From: Hyphomonadaceae bacterium UBA1849
Lineage (GTDB): Bacteria > Pseudomonadota > Alphaproteobacteria > Caulobacterales > Hyphomonadaceae
Assembly (NCBI GenBank): GCA_002338565.1
Contig: DDIN01000007.1
Location: 1-64,000 of the forward strand
DNA: 64,000 nucleotides
Direction: 5' to 3'
A model generated the notes under the pieces. The model saw nothing but the letters and a program-made list of their open reading frames with translations, was not told the DNA's origin and made no database searches. This document shows, piece after piece, positions 1 to 8,067 of the stretch (positions are counted from its first letter, which is position 1; every line of letters starts with the position of its first letter). The translations under genes were made by a program, and so were the position numbers.

Positions 1-2
1 GC

Positions 3-371
3 GGCGGCGGTGGCGGCGGCTATCGCGGCGGCGGTGATCGTCCAGGCGGCGGCGGTGGTTTCCGCGGCGGCGGTGATCGTCCTCCTCGTCAGCCGATGCA
101 GATCGAAAAAGAAGGTCTCACAGGCACGGTTAAGTTCTTCAATCAGGAACGTGGCTTCGGCTTCATCACACCTGACGAAGGCGGCGACGACGTGTTTGTA
201 CACATTTCTTCCGTCGAACGTTCCGGTCTGCCGGGTGTTGAAGACGGTATGAAACTGATCTTCGACCTCGCAGCTGATGCGCGTGGCAAAGGCCCGAAAG
301 CTGTGAACCTGAAACCGATTGATGGCGCAGCTGATGCTGGCGAAGAGCCATCTTCCGGTGAAGAAGAATAG
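3..371 (+). CDS. Cold-shock domain protein with Gly/Arg-rich N-terminal tract (partial, 5' end off window)
   Basis: The frame is open to the left edge, so the true start lies outside the window. The first ~31 visible residues are a glycine/arginine tract containing the repeated unit FRGGGDRP/YRGGGDRP, resembling RGG boxes. A complete cold-shock domain follows from the internal Met at 96, with RNP1 GFGFIT and RNP2 VFVHIS. A short acidic tail ends SSGEEE. Cold-shock domains bind single-stranded RNA or DNA and act as RNA chaperones in the cytoplasm. The internal ATG at 96 alone would give an ordinary 91-residue protein, but no stop separates the Gly-rich tract from the domain, so a fusion is more likely. 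A strong terminator follows directly. Confidence 0.85.
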   Translation, partial: GGGGGGYRGGGDRPGGGGGFRGGGDRPPRQPMQIEKEGLTGTVKFFNQERGFGFITPDEGGDDVFVHISSVERSGLPGVEDGMKLIFDLAADARGKGPKAVNLKPIDGAADAGEEPSSGEEE

Positions 372-395
372 ATCCGGCTTTCCAACCGAATAAAG

Positions 396-427
396 AAAAG
401 GCCTGCTCAGACGAGCAGGCCTTTTTT
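396..427 (+). terminator. Rho-independent terminator after the cold-shock gene
   Basis: A GGCCTGCTC / GAGCAGGCC stem with loop AGAC is preceded by AAAA and followed by six T residues. It starts 25 nt after the cold-shock stop codon. The A-run on the left means it could also end the convergent RDD-protein transcript on the minus strand. Confidence 0.9.
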
Positions 428-448
428 CTTTGAGAGCGGGAGTTTGCC

Positions 449-1177
449 TCAGGCAAAAACCTGAGAGAATGTCTCGCCTGGCGCAGTCCCTTTCGTGCAG
501 ACAAGCGTTCCGCCCATCATATCGTGAAGGCCTTTCTTCTGCGGATTGAATGCAAGCATCCAGTATCCGATGGAGAACGGGATCACATTCAGAACGAGGC
601 GCCCTAATGTGTTGCGCATGATGACGCCGCCAAGAGATGGCTTCCCCATCTGCTTATTAGTTACAACCAAACCACACATCATTTTCCCGAAGGTCGCCTG
701 TAGCGAGGACGATTCAAGCGCGATTGAATAGATGCCGCGCAGCACTGAATACATCAGCAGGTATTTCCAGATCACCAGCTCACCCGCAGCACTTCCGGCG
801 ACCTGACCGACGACCTTTCCACCCGGACCAACCATTGGTGCGTCCATCTCAGCAACGAATGCAGGCCATGCGATCATCGCAAATGGCAGACCGACAATGA
901 GGCTGTCGATCAGGTACGAGACAATCCTGATCCACGCGACCGGCTTTTCTCCGTATTTCTCAGATCCTTTTGAAGCAGAAGCGCCGCCCGTTAAGTCCAG
1001 CGAGCCTGATGGCCTTTCAGACTTTATACCTAGCTGTGCTTCCAGAAAGGCCATTGCTGACGGCGAAAGCTCTTCCTCGCGACTCATGCGAGCCGCCTTT
1101 GGACGCCCGCCACCCTGAAATCCGGATGTACGCTTTCCGAAATGTGAGCGCGCTTGCGCACTACCAAACTGACTCAT
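449..1177 (-). CDS. RDD family membrane protein
   Basis: 242 residues. The first ~75 residues are polar, with a GGGRPKAAR stretch, and look cytoplasmic. An RDD-type membrane domain then begins at VAWIRIVSYLIDSLIVGLPF (around residue 79), with two to four further hydrophobic segments and the usual late motif GLHDMMGGTLV near the C terminus. RDD proteins are small integral membrane proteins of mostly unknown function, some linked to ion transport. ATG start with GGGAG a few bases upstream. It converges on the cold-shock gene across a strong hairpin. The specific substrate cannot be read from sequence. Confidence 0.85.
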   Translation of the reverse strand: MSQFGSAQARSHFGKRTSGFQGGGRPKAARMSREEELSPSAMAFLEAQLGIKSERPSGSLDLTGGASASKGSEKYGEKPVAWIRIVSYLIDSLIVGLPFAMIAWPAFVAEMDAPMVGPGGKVVGQVAGSAAGELVIWKYLLMYSVLRGIYSIALESSSLQATFGKMMCGLVVTNKQMGKPSLGGVIMRNTLGRLVLNVIPFSIGYWMLAFNPQKKGLHDMMGGTLVCTKGTAPGETFSQVFA

Positions 1178-1277
1178 CCCATCTCCCCACGGAATTTTTC
1201 CCGCACGAAGTTAAGACAGAATACAATTTTCAAATGCTGATCATGTTTAGAAGAATTTTCAGCAAAATTCTGAGGCT

Positions 1278-1913
1278 CTAGTCGGGCGACTTTCGACACA
1301 CAATGAAGCATGAGCCCTTTGCAGGTTGCCAGAAGCGGTCAATCCGAAAGCCAGTCTCATCAAGCTTTTGTTCAAGCTGGTCAGTTGAAAAATGGGTTGT
1401 AGACGGCGCTTTACCGATTGCGCGCATAACTGGAATAGCGAACTGCGTCACAGCGCCGTAATCTGAAAGGCAAGGCGTGCTTTGAATGAACACGCCACCC
1501 GGCTTCAACAGATCATGGATTTTAGCGATGACCGCCCAGGGATCTTCACACAGATGAAGCAGGTTAAGCGCGAGCACAGCATCAAAAGACTCGTCTTCCG
1601 CTTCGAAATCCTCAACGCTTGTATGCTGGAACGTTATGTTCTCAATGCCGCCAGCATCCGCTTTGAGTCGACCGTGTTCCAACATGGCTACCGATAAGTC
1701 CGTCGCCAGAATGTGCTGAACAAAGGGCGCGTGCAATAAGGCTGTCGAACCAGTACCGCAACCGAACTCCAGCGCCTTCATCTCCGGGTTCAGATATGCC
1801 TGCGTCAGTGTGACCTTTTCCTGATACACCGCTTCGTCATCAATTTTCTTCGCGGCATAACGGTCTGCGATTTTATCCCAAAACCGCTGGTCACGCGTAC
1901 TCTCAGCCTGCAT
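1278..1913 (-). CDS. Class I SAM-dependent methyltransferase
   Basis: 211 residues from the ATG at 1913. An in-frame GTG at 1925 is possible, but AGGGGA lies directly against it, so the ATG fits the ribosome site better. Motif I is ALEFGCGTGSTA, the acidic residue of motif II sits in ILATDLS, and motif IV/post-I is seen in FDAVLALNLLHLCEDP, then LLKPGGVFIQSTP. This is a Rossmann-fold methyltransferase of the UbiE/type-11 kind acting on a small molecule. The substrate is unknown. It is 24 nt or more downstream of the ABC-F gene and on the same strand, so the two may be co-transcribed. Confidence 0.85.
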   Translation of the reverse strand: MQAESTRDQRFWDKIADRYAAKKIDDEAVYQEKVTLTQAYLNPEMKALEFGCGTGSTALLHAPFVQHILATDLSVAMLEHGRLKADAGGIENITFQHTSVEDFEAEDESFDAVLALNLLHLCEDPWAVIAKIHDLLKPGGVFIQSTPCLSDYGAVTQFAIPVMRAIGKAPSTTHFSTDQLEQKLDETGFRIDRFWQPAKGSCFIVCRKSPD

Positions 1914-1949
1914 TGTCAGATCCACTCCCCTAAAAACAATACGGATATG

Positions 1950-3563
1950 TTATTGTTTTTCAATATTATCGTCAATCGATAATTTCTTGAGATTTATACC
2001 TTGTTCACAGCCAATGGCCTTCAGGAAGCGATCATCATGACTCACAGCCAGAATGCCGCCTTTGAAGCCCGCCAGAGCATGCTCGAGAATCTCGATTGAG
2101 TCGATATCCAGATGATTAGTGGGTTCATCCAGAATAAGCAGATGAGGCACTTCTTTGCCTCCCGTCATCATTGCAAGACCGGCCCGCATCCGTTCGCCGC
2201 CACTCAGGCTCCCCGGCAGACGATGGGCATCGGAGTTCCGGAAGGCGTATCGCGCGAGCAAAGCGTGCGCATCATTCACCGTTATGGCGGAATGCACTTC
2301 AAGCAGCTGATCGAGCAGCGGCACATCCGATTTCAGTATGGATACATGCTGGTCCAGCATAGCAACGCGTATGTCACCGAGTTCGATTTGTGGCGGAATT
2401 TCAGCGTCCAATGCCTCAAGTATTGTGCGCAGAAGCGTTGATTTACCCGCCCCGTTTTCACCGCGCACGGCCAGCCTGGCTGGTCCGCGCATTTCAAAGG
2501 ACACAGGTTCGGAAATAGGCCGGCCCCTCACGCTGGCTTGAAGCTCTGCAACCGAAAGCAGCCTCTTATCAGCCCCAACCTTCGGATCAGGCAGGTCTAT
2601 CGTAAGCGGGGTCAGTATCTCGATCTGTTTTCGTGCCGTCTCAAGGTCGGCTTCAGCCTCATCACGCTGGCGGGCAGCCAGACCGGCATCACGCCCCGCC
2701 GTACCCTCTGCCCGCTCTTTCTGAGCATCCAGAAACAGCTTGGAATGAGACCTCGACCGACGGGCGGCCTTTCCAACCGCCTCTCGGCGCGCCTTGCGTT
2801 CGGCCTGTTGCTGAATGCCGCGATTGGTCTGGGCAAGCTTCTTACCTGCGCGCTCGACGTCACTGTGCGCACGTTCTAACTCTGCAGCGCGCGCAGCTTC
2901 GAACGCACTCCACCCCCCCGCATGTATGCTCACGCCAACTGGTGAGAGGTGGATGATACGGTCCATGCCCTCCAGCAATTGCCGGTCGTGACTGGCGATA
3001 ATCGCGCCGCCCTTCCAGTTCATCAGGAAAGTAGCAACAAGATCGCGCCCTGCAGCATCGAGATTATTGGTCGGCTCGTCTAACAACAGGATATCGGGCT
3101 GATCGAGGATAAGCCGCGCAAGGTTTACCCGCGTTGCCTCCCCTCCACTGAGCGTACCGGTTGATCGCGTGAGCGGCTGATCGCTCAGACCAACCTGTTC
3201 AAGCGCAAGGTCCAGTCGCGCCGGCAGGGTCCAGTCAGCATTGGCAAAATCATCCTCGGTGCCATGACCTCTTTCAATACGGGTGAGGCATGCGATTGCG
3301 CTTTCGACACCTAATAGTCCGGCCAGGCTGGTGGCATGCCCTTTCGGCGTCTGGTGCAGAATACCAACGCGCCCGGACACGGCGATATGCCCTTGCGAGG
3401 GCGCAACCTCGCCCGACACCATGCGAAACAGAGTCGACTTGCCAGAGCCATTCCGGCCGACAATGCCAATGCGCTCGGAACCAAGAGAAAAAGAAAGATC
3501 GGAAAACAGGTGATGACCGTCGGGCGCGACGGAAGAAACAGCCTGCAATGTAAGGAAAGACAT
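1950..3563 (-). CDS. ABC-F family ATPase (ribosome-associated type)
   Basis: 537 residues with two ABC ATPase domains in one chain and no membrane segments, the hallmark of ABC-F proteins. Domain 1 has Walker A GRNGSGKST, signature LSGGEATR and Walker B LLLDEPTNNLD. Domain 2 has GENGAGKST, LSGGERMR and LLILDEPTNHLD. Between them (about residues 220-310) is a charged Lys/Arg/Glu-rich linker, as expected for the region that reaches into the ribosomal E site. Family members act on translating ribosomes or give antibiotic protection. Which applies here is not decidable from sequence. No clear Shine-Dalgarno precedes the ATG. Confidence 0.9.
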   Translation of the reverse strand: MSFLTLQAVSSVAPDGHHLFSDLSFSLGSERIGIVGRNGSGKSTLFRMVSGEVAPSQGHIAVSGRVGILHQTPKGHATSLAGLLGVESAIACLTRIERGHGTEDDFANADWTLPARLDLALEQVGLSDQPLTRSTGTLSGGEATRVNLARLILDQPDILLLDEPTNNLDAAGRDLVATFLMNWKGGAIIASHDRQLLEGMDRIIHLSPVGVSIHAGGWSAFEAARAAELERAHSDVERAGKKLAQTNRGIQQQAERKARREAVGKAARRSRSHSKLFLDAQKERAEGTAGRDAGLAARQRDEAEADLETARKQIEILTPLTIDLPDPKVGADKRLLSVAELQASVRGRPISEPVSFEMRGPARLAVRGENGAGKSTLLRTILEALDAEIPPQIELGDIRVAMLDQHVSILKSDVPLLDQLLEVHSAITVNDAHALLARYAFRNSDAHRLPGSLSGGERMRAGLAMMTGGKEVPHLLILDEPTNHLDIDSIEILEHALAGFKGGILAVSHDDRFLKAIGCEQGINLKKLSIDDNIEKQ

Positions 3564-3889
3564 GCGTGAACACTATGCAATTGTGGGAAGGATTATGGTG
3601 CTTCCTAGTTGTTCACGTGTGCCTCCAAGGGTTGGTATACCGTTCAGATATATCGAAAAACGGAAAACATCAACCCTTTAATTTTTATGGGTATTTGCGA
3701 GAGAGCTGAAATAGCGTATGGCACGGTTATGAGTACGCACCGCGCCACACAACAGACCCAGACAGGAAAGTCGCTTTCTTCTGCGAAGGTGCGCGCGTAT
3801 GTGATTGCGGAGCTGATCTAGCTCCAACTTCCCTCCCCGCCTTTCCGGCGGGTCTTTGTCAGGTTCGTCGGCCCAACAGGACCACTGAC
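3564..3889. other. Intergenic region, 326 bp
   Basis: Divergent gap between the ABC-F gene and the small conserved protein at 3890, so promoters for both should lie here. A short ATG-initiated frame at 3729-3821 codes 30 residues, without a convincing ribosome site. Just after it CCCGCC-TTTC-CGGCGGG followed by TCTTTG (3836-3857) could form a weak terminator-like hairpin. I see no repeat or RNA gene. Confidence 0.4.
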
Positions 3890-4330
3890 ATGTACACATC
3901 CGAAAAAGACATTCTTCATATTGCGCATGGCCTTCGCGATCGAACGCTGCCCAAGCCAGATTGGACGCATGACGCCCATTTTGCTGCTGCGGTCTGGCTG
4001 ATCCGCTCTCCCCTCCATGATGCAGAGCGCGACATGCCTGACATGATCCGGCGCTATAATCTGGCCTGCGGTGTCGCAAATACTGACACTGAAGGATATC
4101 ACGAGACGATCACCCTCGCCTCAATCCGTATGGCATCTCATGCGTTGAAAGGCTGCGAGGCGCTAAGTCTGCATGAGGCGGTGAACTATGTACTGAAGTC
4201 AGGTCTCGGTCGGTCCGACTGGATTTTCCGCTACTGGTCCAGACCGGTTCTGTTTACACCAGAGGCACGCAAAAGCTGGGTCGAACCTGACGTTGAGGCA
4301 TTGCCAGTTTACGCAGCAGGCCCCAAATAA
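3890..4330 (+). CDS. Conserved hypothetical protein
   Basis: 146 residues, no signal peptide or membrane segment. Conserved-looking features are WTHDAHFAAAVWLI near residue 26 and RRYNLACGVANTDTEGYHET in the middle, rich in His, Asn and aromatic residues that could form a binding pocket. I recognise the H-x-AH...YN...GYHET pattern as that of a widespread small uncharacterised bacterial and fungal family, but can name no function. ATG is preceded by AGGA at about 9 nt. It stands alone between the ABC-F gene and a LysR regulator. Confidence 0.75.
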   Translation: MYTSEKDILHIAHGLRDRTLPKPDWTHDAHFAAAVWLIRSPLHDAERDMPDMIRRYNLACGVANTDTEGYHETITLASIRMASHALKGCEALSLHEAVNYVLKSGLGRSDWIFRYWSRPVLFTPEARKSWVEPDVEALPVYAAGPK

Positions 4331-4437
4331 AGACGCGAATTGTTATTTGTGACGATTTGACTACGCTGTGAAACTTTGTAACAGGCACGAGTCCTGATAA
4401 TCTTTTCAGTTGTATACTTTTTTGGAAGCACTCTCAG

Positions 4438-5376
4438 ATGAATCTTGCAGGCGTTGATCTCAATCTCCTCGTCGTATTTGACGCACTCATGGTTGAGCGG
4501 AACACGACACGGGCCGGTGAACGCATTGGTATGTCACAGCCAGCTGTTTCCAAAGCACTGAACCGCCTGCGCCATCTCTGCAAAGATGACCTTTTCATTC
4601 GCTGCGCTGAAGGCATGAAACCAACGCCGCGCGCCATCGAACTGGCCATGCCGGTGCAACAGGCCCTGCAGGAACTGTCCAACGCGCTAGAGCCTAACGT
4701 GTTTGATCCGGCAACTGATGCTCGCGTCTTCCGCATTCTCACAAACGACCTCATCACCCGTCTGATGATGCCTGCCGTCATGGAACGCCTCGACAAGATC
4801 GCGCCGAACATCGAGCTGCACCTCTTCCCGGATGTGTCCAACGCGCTCAACCGCGTCGAGAAGAACGAAGTCGACATGGCGCTGATTACGCACGGTCCTC
4901 TCAGCGATCCGTTTGAGTCGGAAGTCCTGATCGAAGCGAGTGAAAGCGTTGTGCTGATGCGCGAAGGCCATCCGCTAAGCGAGGGCGAACTGACCCTCGA
5001 CCGACTCACAGACGCCCGCCACGTTGTGGTGACACGCGCCGATACAGACGACAGCGTGATCGACAGCTATTATGAGCGCTACAATATTCCGCGCCGTATC
5101 GGCATCACGATCACCCAGGTGATTGCGGGCCCGGCGATTGTTGCGGCATCCGACCTCGTCATGCTGGTGCCGCGTCGTCTCGCGGCCTACCAGGCAAGCT
5201 TCCAGAATGTTGTCTACCGCGAAGTGCCAAAAGAAATGCCGAGCTTCGATCTCAATGTGAGCATGATCTGGCATAACCGCCTGACTGCTAACCCGGCTCA
5301 CCGCTGGCTGCGTGAGCTGTTGAGCGATGTGGCCAAGGAACACCCTAAATATTCCAGCAGAGAATACTCTCAATAA
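4438..5376 (+). CDS. LysR-family transcriptional regulator
   Basis: 312 residues. An N-terminal winged helix-turn-helix covers residues 4-62 (DLNLLVVFDALMVERNTTRA, then MSQPAVSKALNRLR), followed by a linker helix and the two-lobed effector-binding domain. LysR proteins bind as tetramers to T-N11-A inverted repeats and usually control an adjacent gene. Here the next gene downstream, 87 bp away on the same strand, is a UrcA-like secreted protein, and a matching inverted repeat lies just past the LysR stop. The lead DLNLLVVFDAL and an effector domain that includes VSMIWHNR recall NodD/LinR-like members. The effector is unknown. Confidence 0.93.
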   Translation: MNLAGVDLNLLVVFDALMVERNTTRAGERIGMSQPAVSKALNRLRHLCKDDLFIRCAEGMKPTPRAIELAMPVQQALQELSNALEPNVFDPATDARVFRILTNDLITRLMMPAVMERLDKIAPNIELHLFPDVSNALNRVEKNEVDMALITHGPLSDPFESEVLIEASESVVLMREGHPLSEGELTLDRLTDARHVVVTRADTDDSVIDSYYERYNIPRRIGITITQVIAGPAIVAASDLVMLVPRRLAAYQASFQNVVYREVPKEMPSFDLNVSMIWHNRLTANPAHRWLRELLSDVAKEHPKYSSREYSQ

Positions 5377-5380
5377 AATC

Positions 5381-5397
5381 TATTCATTAGACGAATA
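5381..5397. promoter_or_regulatory. Candidate LysR-type operator (perfect 5-bp inverted repeat)
   Basis: TATTC-ATTAGAC-GAATA, containing TTC-N7-GAA, which fits the T-N11-A rule for LysR sites. It starts 5 bp after the LysR stop codon and lies 67 bp before the UrcA-family start. The pattern is visible. That it is bound by the neighbouring LysR protein is inference. Confidence 0.4.
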
Positions 5398-5463
5398 ATG
5401 GGGCATCGCCTAGTTTGATCCTGTGGCCAACGAGACCACGGAAATCATTCAGGAGATGTTCTC

Positions 5464-5769
5464 ATGAAAACGAAACTTGCTTGTGTTGCTATCGCCCTTA
5501 CTGCTCTCGCACCTGTAGCTGTTGCTCAAGACGCAACACCAGTCCGTGCAGAATTCAAGTTCGAGTCTAACCTCTCCACCGAAGACAATTACGAAGCGAT
5601 TGAGACGCGCGCAAACACAGTTTGCCGTAACGCTGCTCGTCGTTCCGACACTTTCGCACCAACGGATACAGCTGAAACAGTTGCTAACTGCCGTTCAGAA
5701 CTCGTTGACGCAGCAGTCGCTGCACTCGGCGTAACTGAACTGAGCGACATGCACGAAGCTCGTTCGTAA
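5464..5769 (+). CDS. UrcA family secreted protein
   Basis: 101 residues with a clear Sec signal peptide (MKTKLACVAIALTALAPVAVA, likely cut before QDATP). The mature part has the UrcA pattern of an N-terminal beta-like stretch, a helix around TRANTVCRNAARR and a second Cys in ETVANCRSEL. The two cysteines could form a disulfide in the periplasm. UrcA was named in Caulobacter for induction by uranium. The family's biochemical function is unknown. The start is fixed by CAGGAG upstream of ATG. A hairpin with a T-tract follows at 5820-5849. Confidence 0.85.
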   Translation: MKTKLACVAIALTALAPVAVAQDATPVRAEFKFESNLSTEDNYEAIETRANTVCRNAARRSDTFAPTDTAETVANCRSELVDAAVAALGVTELSDMHEARS

Positions 5770-5813
5770 CACCTTTTCCTCAGCGTCCCGATTTGGGGGC
5801 GCTTCCTCCCTAC

Positions 5814-6419
5814 CTAAACAGCCGCTGAGAAATCAGCGGCTTTCTTTTTGCCGAAAGGTCCGAAGCTGAAAGAGCTGAAACGATCCACCCAGCTATCGAT
5901 ATCGCGAAGGTCGCGATCAAGCTGAGCCATTGTGCGCGTAAAATCTTCACCCTCTTCCTTGCGCCAGGCCTGTTCGGCCCGGAACAGAATACCGCTCAGT
6001 ACAACCGATTTCGGCTTCAGGAAGACATCCTGCCTCTCACCAGCCAGCGTCAGTATCCAGCGAGCAGACTTCACCCGTCGCTTAGCCGCTTTCGCGCGCT
6101 TGAGCGGGTTCATCAGCCAGCTATCCTGCCACGCCATTGCGCCGTCACGGTGATCTTCCATCGCCTCGAATCGCAGCATGGCGATATCGAACAGGCGTTC
6201 GCGCAGGCTCTCGGTCTCATCGACGGATTCAGAGGCGCAGGCGCGATCCAGATAATCGACAATCAGCGCATTGAAGTTCGGCAGGTTCAGAAAGTCACTG
6301 ACAGGTCTGTCCATACGATCGGCAAGCTTTGGAAGCGTGATGTCAGAGAACGCCATCTCTCCGGCAAGCGACAAAACAGCCTTTGCAGCGTCATCGTGAA
6401 AAGCGGTGTCCTGGGTCAT
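5814..6419 (-). CDS. TetR-like / COQ9-like helical protein
   Basis: 201 residues, all-helical in appearance. The first ~50 residues fit a TetR helix-turn-helix (AAKAVLSLAGEMAFSDITLPKLADRMDRPVSDF), but the usual aromatic and glycine positions are poorly kept. The following LRERLFDIAMLRFEAMEDHR resembles the TetR/COQ9 fold found in alphaproteobacteria. It may be a regulator or a ubiquinone-related lipid-binding COQ9 relative. The sequence does not settle this. ATG with AGGAGG at good spacing. Its last codons overlap a terminator of the convergent gene. Confidence 0.7.
   Translation of the reverse strand: MTQDTAFHDDAAKAVLSLAGEMAFSDITLPKLADRMDRPVSDFLNLPNFNALIVDYLDRACASESVDETESLRERLFDIAMLRFEAMEDHRDGAMAWQDSWLMNPLKRAKAAKRRVKSARWILTLAGERQDVFLKPKSVVLSGILFRAEQAWRKEEGEDFTRTMAQLDRDLRDIDSWVDRFSSFSFGPFGKKKAADFSAAV
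5820..5849 (+). terminator. Terminator for the UrcA-like gene, lying inside the end of the next convergent gene
   Basis: AGCCGCTGA / TCAGCGGCT with a GAAA loop, followed by TTCTTTTT. It is about 50 nt downstream of the UrcA stop. The same bases encode the last residues (KKKAADFSAAV) of the convergent TetR-like gene, so the terminator is also coding DNA. Confidence 0.85.
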
Positions 6420-6507
6420 ATTCGGCCTCCTGAGGGATAGAGCGTATCACACATTCCATGAGATGCGCGCCTGACGGGAAATATCAAGCGCTCTACCCTG
6501 CGCTATT

Positions 6508-7026
6508 TCAGCCCTGCCCTTTTGCCCGAACGCCGCGCCAGACAAGCGCAATGAGCGCCGTCAGCGCGATCAGAGCAGCCAACGCATAGAGCCCGAACTT
6601 CAGTAAAGTCACAGCCGTTTTGATGCCGACAAGACCATCCGTTCCCAACAGCATGAATGTCTGAATGATATTTTCCAGAATGTCCGATGTAAAAGCCGCG
6701 CGAGGTACCCAGATCAATATCCCCGCCTTTGAAGGCAATCCGCGAACGATCAGCCCGCCAAACAGGCCCCAATAGAACAGCGGGTATGGCAGGTCGAGCA
6801 ACCAGCTCGCCCAGATATGAACTTCCTTCTGGCCTGGCGTCATTGCAGCAAGCGCCGCGCGAACCTCTTCCGGCGCGATCAGCGTATCAAGGAAGACAAA
6901 CTCCCAATAGGCCGCGACCGGCAGGAAGGCATACCCAACCAGAAGCACGCCAAGCGCGCAGATAATCAGATATAGAGCGCGCGTTCGTAGTGGCGTCGCT
7001 TTCGAACCGTCAGGCGCGTTTGTCAT
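6508..7026 (-). CDS. Hypothetical integral membrane protein (about four TM segments)
   Basis: 172 residues from the ATG at 7026. The same frame also opens at 7068, deeper inside the upstream gene. Hydrophobic segments lie near LYLIICALGVLLVGYAFL, the loop with YPLFYWGLFGGLIV, TVLLKFGLYALAAL and ALIALTALIALVW. The short soluble N terminus (MTNAPDGSK) and basic C terminus (RGVRAKGQG) suggest both ends are cytoplasmic. I recognise no family. It overlaps the DUF1428 gene by 17 nt, which implies translational coupling. Confidence 0.7.
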   Translation of the reverse strand: MTNAPDGSKATPLRTRALYLIICALGVLLVGYAFLPVAAYWEFVFLDTLIAPEEVRAALAAMTPGQKEVHIWASWLLDLPYPLFYWGLFGGLIVRGLPSKAGILIWVPRAAFTSDILENIIQTFMLLGTDGLVGIKTAVTLLKFGLYALAALIALTALIALVWRGVRAKGQG

Positions 7027-7363
7027 AGATTGTCTCAAAGCCGCCGAAGATGAGACGCGTTCCGTCAAACGGCATAGGCACGTTTTCCATCTCAGGGTCT
7101 TCCATCATCAGGGTTTCAGCTTTGTCCGCTTCTTCTTTTGACGCCCATTCAGCCCACGAGAAGACAACCACCTCGCCGTCTTCCTTCTTCACAGCGAGTG
7201 GAAATGAGGTGTTTTTGCCGTCCGGCACGCTGGCCCCCCAGTTTTCGACAACCCGTGTCGCGCCGTATTTCAGCATGAGCGCGCCCATAATTTCGGCCGC
7301 CTTCATATACTCATCCTTAGCGCCCTCAGGCACAGGAATTACGTAACCCGTAACGTAAGACAT
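7010..7363 (-). CDS. DUF1428 family protein
   Basis: 117 residues. It matches the DUF1428 pattern: start MSYVTGYVIPVPEGAKDEY, middle VPDGKNTSFPLAVK and VVFSWAEWASKEEAD, end MPFDGTRLIFGGFETI. This is a small dimeric alpha-beta barrel fold of unknown function. The start was set at the ATG at 7363 because GGGAGG lies 8-10 nt upstream and DUF1428 proteins begin at this point. The longer frame to 7402 has no such site. It overlaps the downstream membrane-protein gene. Confidence 0.9.
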   Translation of the reverse strand: MSYVTGYVIPVPEGAKDEYMKAAEIMGALMLKYGATRVVENWGASVPDGKNTSFPLAVKKEDGEVVVFSWAEWASKEEADKAETLMMEDPEMENVPMPFDGTRLIFGGFETIYDKRA

Positions 7364-7443
7364 GGCTTTCCCTCCCACCAATCTGGACGAAGGGTACACC
7401 AAAAATGAGGCTGATTATATGGGGCGCGACGCGCGGCCGCGGA

Positions 7444-7947
7444 TCAGGCTTCGCCGATTGTCTCGAACATTGCCATGTCCATGGCCTCAATGGCGCTCTT
7501 ACCTGCCCAGATGACATAATTCATGGATGGCACAAACTTTTCGGCTGAAGCGCAGGCCGCGTCGATAACCGCAGAGATTTCAGTCGCTTCCGGCCCGATA
7601 CGTCCCGTCATGGAGATTGCGTGCCGGAAGGTCACCAGATCATCGCCCGGCCAGTAGTCAAAATGGCCGAGAGACATTTTGTCATTGATGAGAATGACCA
7701 GATCAGCCAGCTCTTCACGGCGCGATGGCGTCGGCTTCACGTCCAGTGTCAGCGAGAACTGGAGAGACTGATGTGGCTCACGGATCGAGAAAACAGCGCC
7801 CATATCACCCCATCGCGTCGGCACAATGCAATGCACTGTGTTGCGTGAATCGCGCTCATAGGACCAGTCCGCGTCTTCGAGAACGCGTTCCACCTGTTCC
7901 ATGGAGTTTTCGGCGATATCACCTTGAGATGCAGCGTTTAAAGGCAT
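7444..7947 (-). CDS. YbjN domain-containing protein
   Basis: 167 residues from the ATG at 7947, preceded by AAGGGGAAAC. It has the YbjN-type fold shared with type III secretion chaperones: MEQVERVLEDADWSYERD near the N terminus, then alternating strands (VHCIVPTRWGDMGAVFSIR, LQFSLTLDVKP) and the helix-rich second half with GHFDYWPGDDLVTFRHAI. Alphaproteobacterial YbjN proteins of this kind are soluble and of unknown function, probably protein-binding. Same strand as DUF1428 but 80 bp upstream. Confidence 0.8.
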   Translation of the reverse strand: MPLNAASQGDIAENSMEQVERVLEDADWSYERDSRNTVHCIVPTRWGDMGAVFSIREPHQSLQFSLTLDVKPTPSRREELADLVILINDKMSLGHFDYWPGDDLVTFRHAISMTGRIGPEATEISAVIDAACASAEKFVPSMNYVIWAGKSAIEAMDMAMFETIGEA

Positions 7948-8067
7948 GTTTCCCCTTGAATATAAAAGACCCCTGTCAGCCCCGACTAACACGAGTCATC
8001 CAGCCCTACCAAAGGGGTAAGGCAGTAAGTTGTGAGTTTTCTGAGACCTGTGTTGCGTGAGACGCAG

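Noticed and set aside
3609..3821. 70-codon plus-strand frame before the small conserved gene
   Set aside because: Starts at TTG, with no ribosome site and no recognisable family. The internal ATG at 3729 would give only 30 residues.
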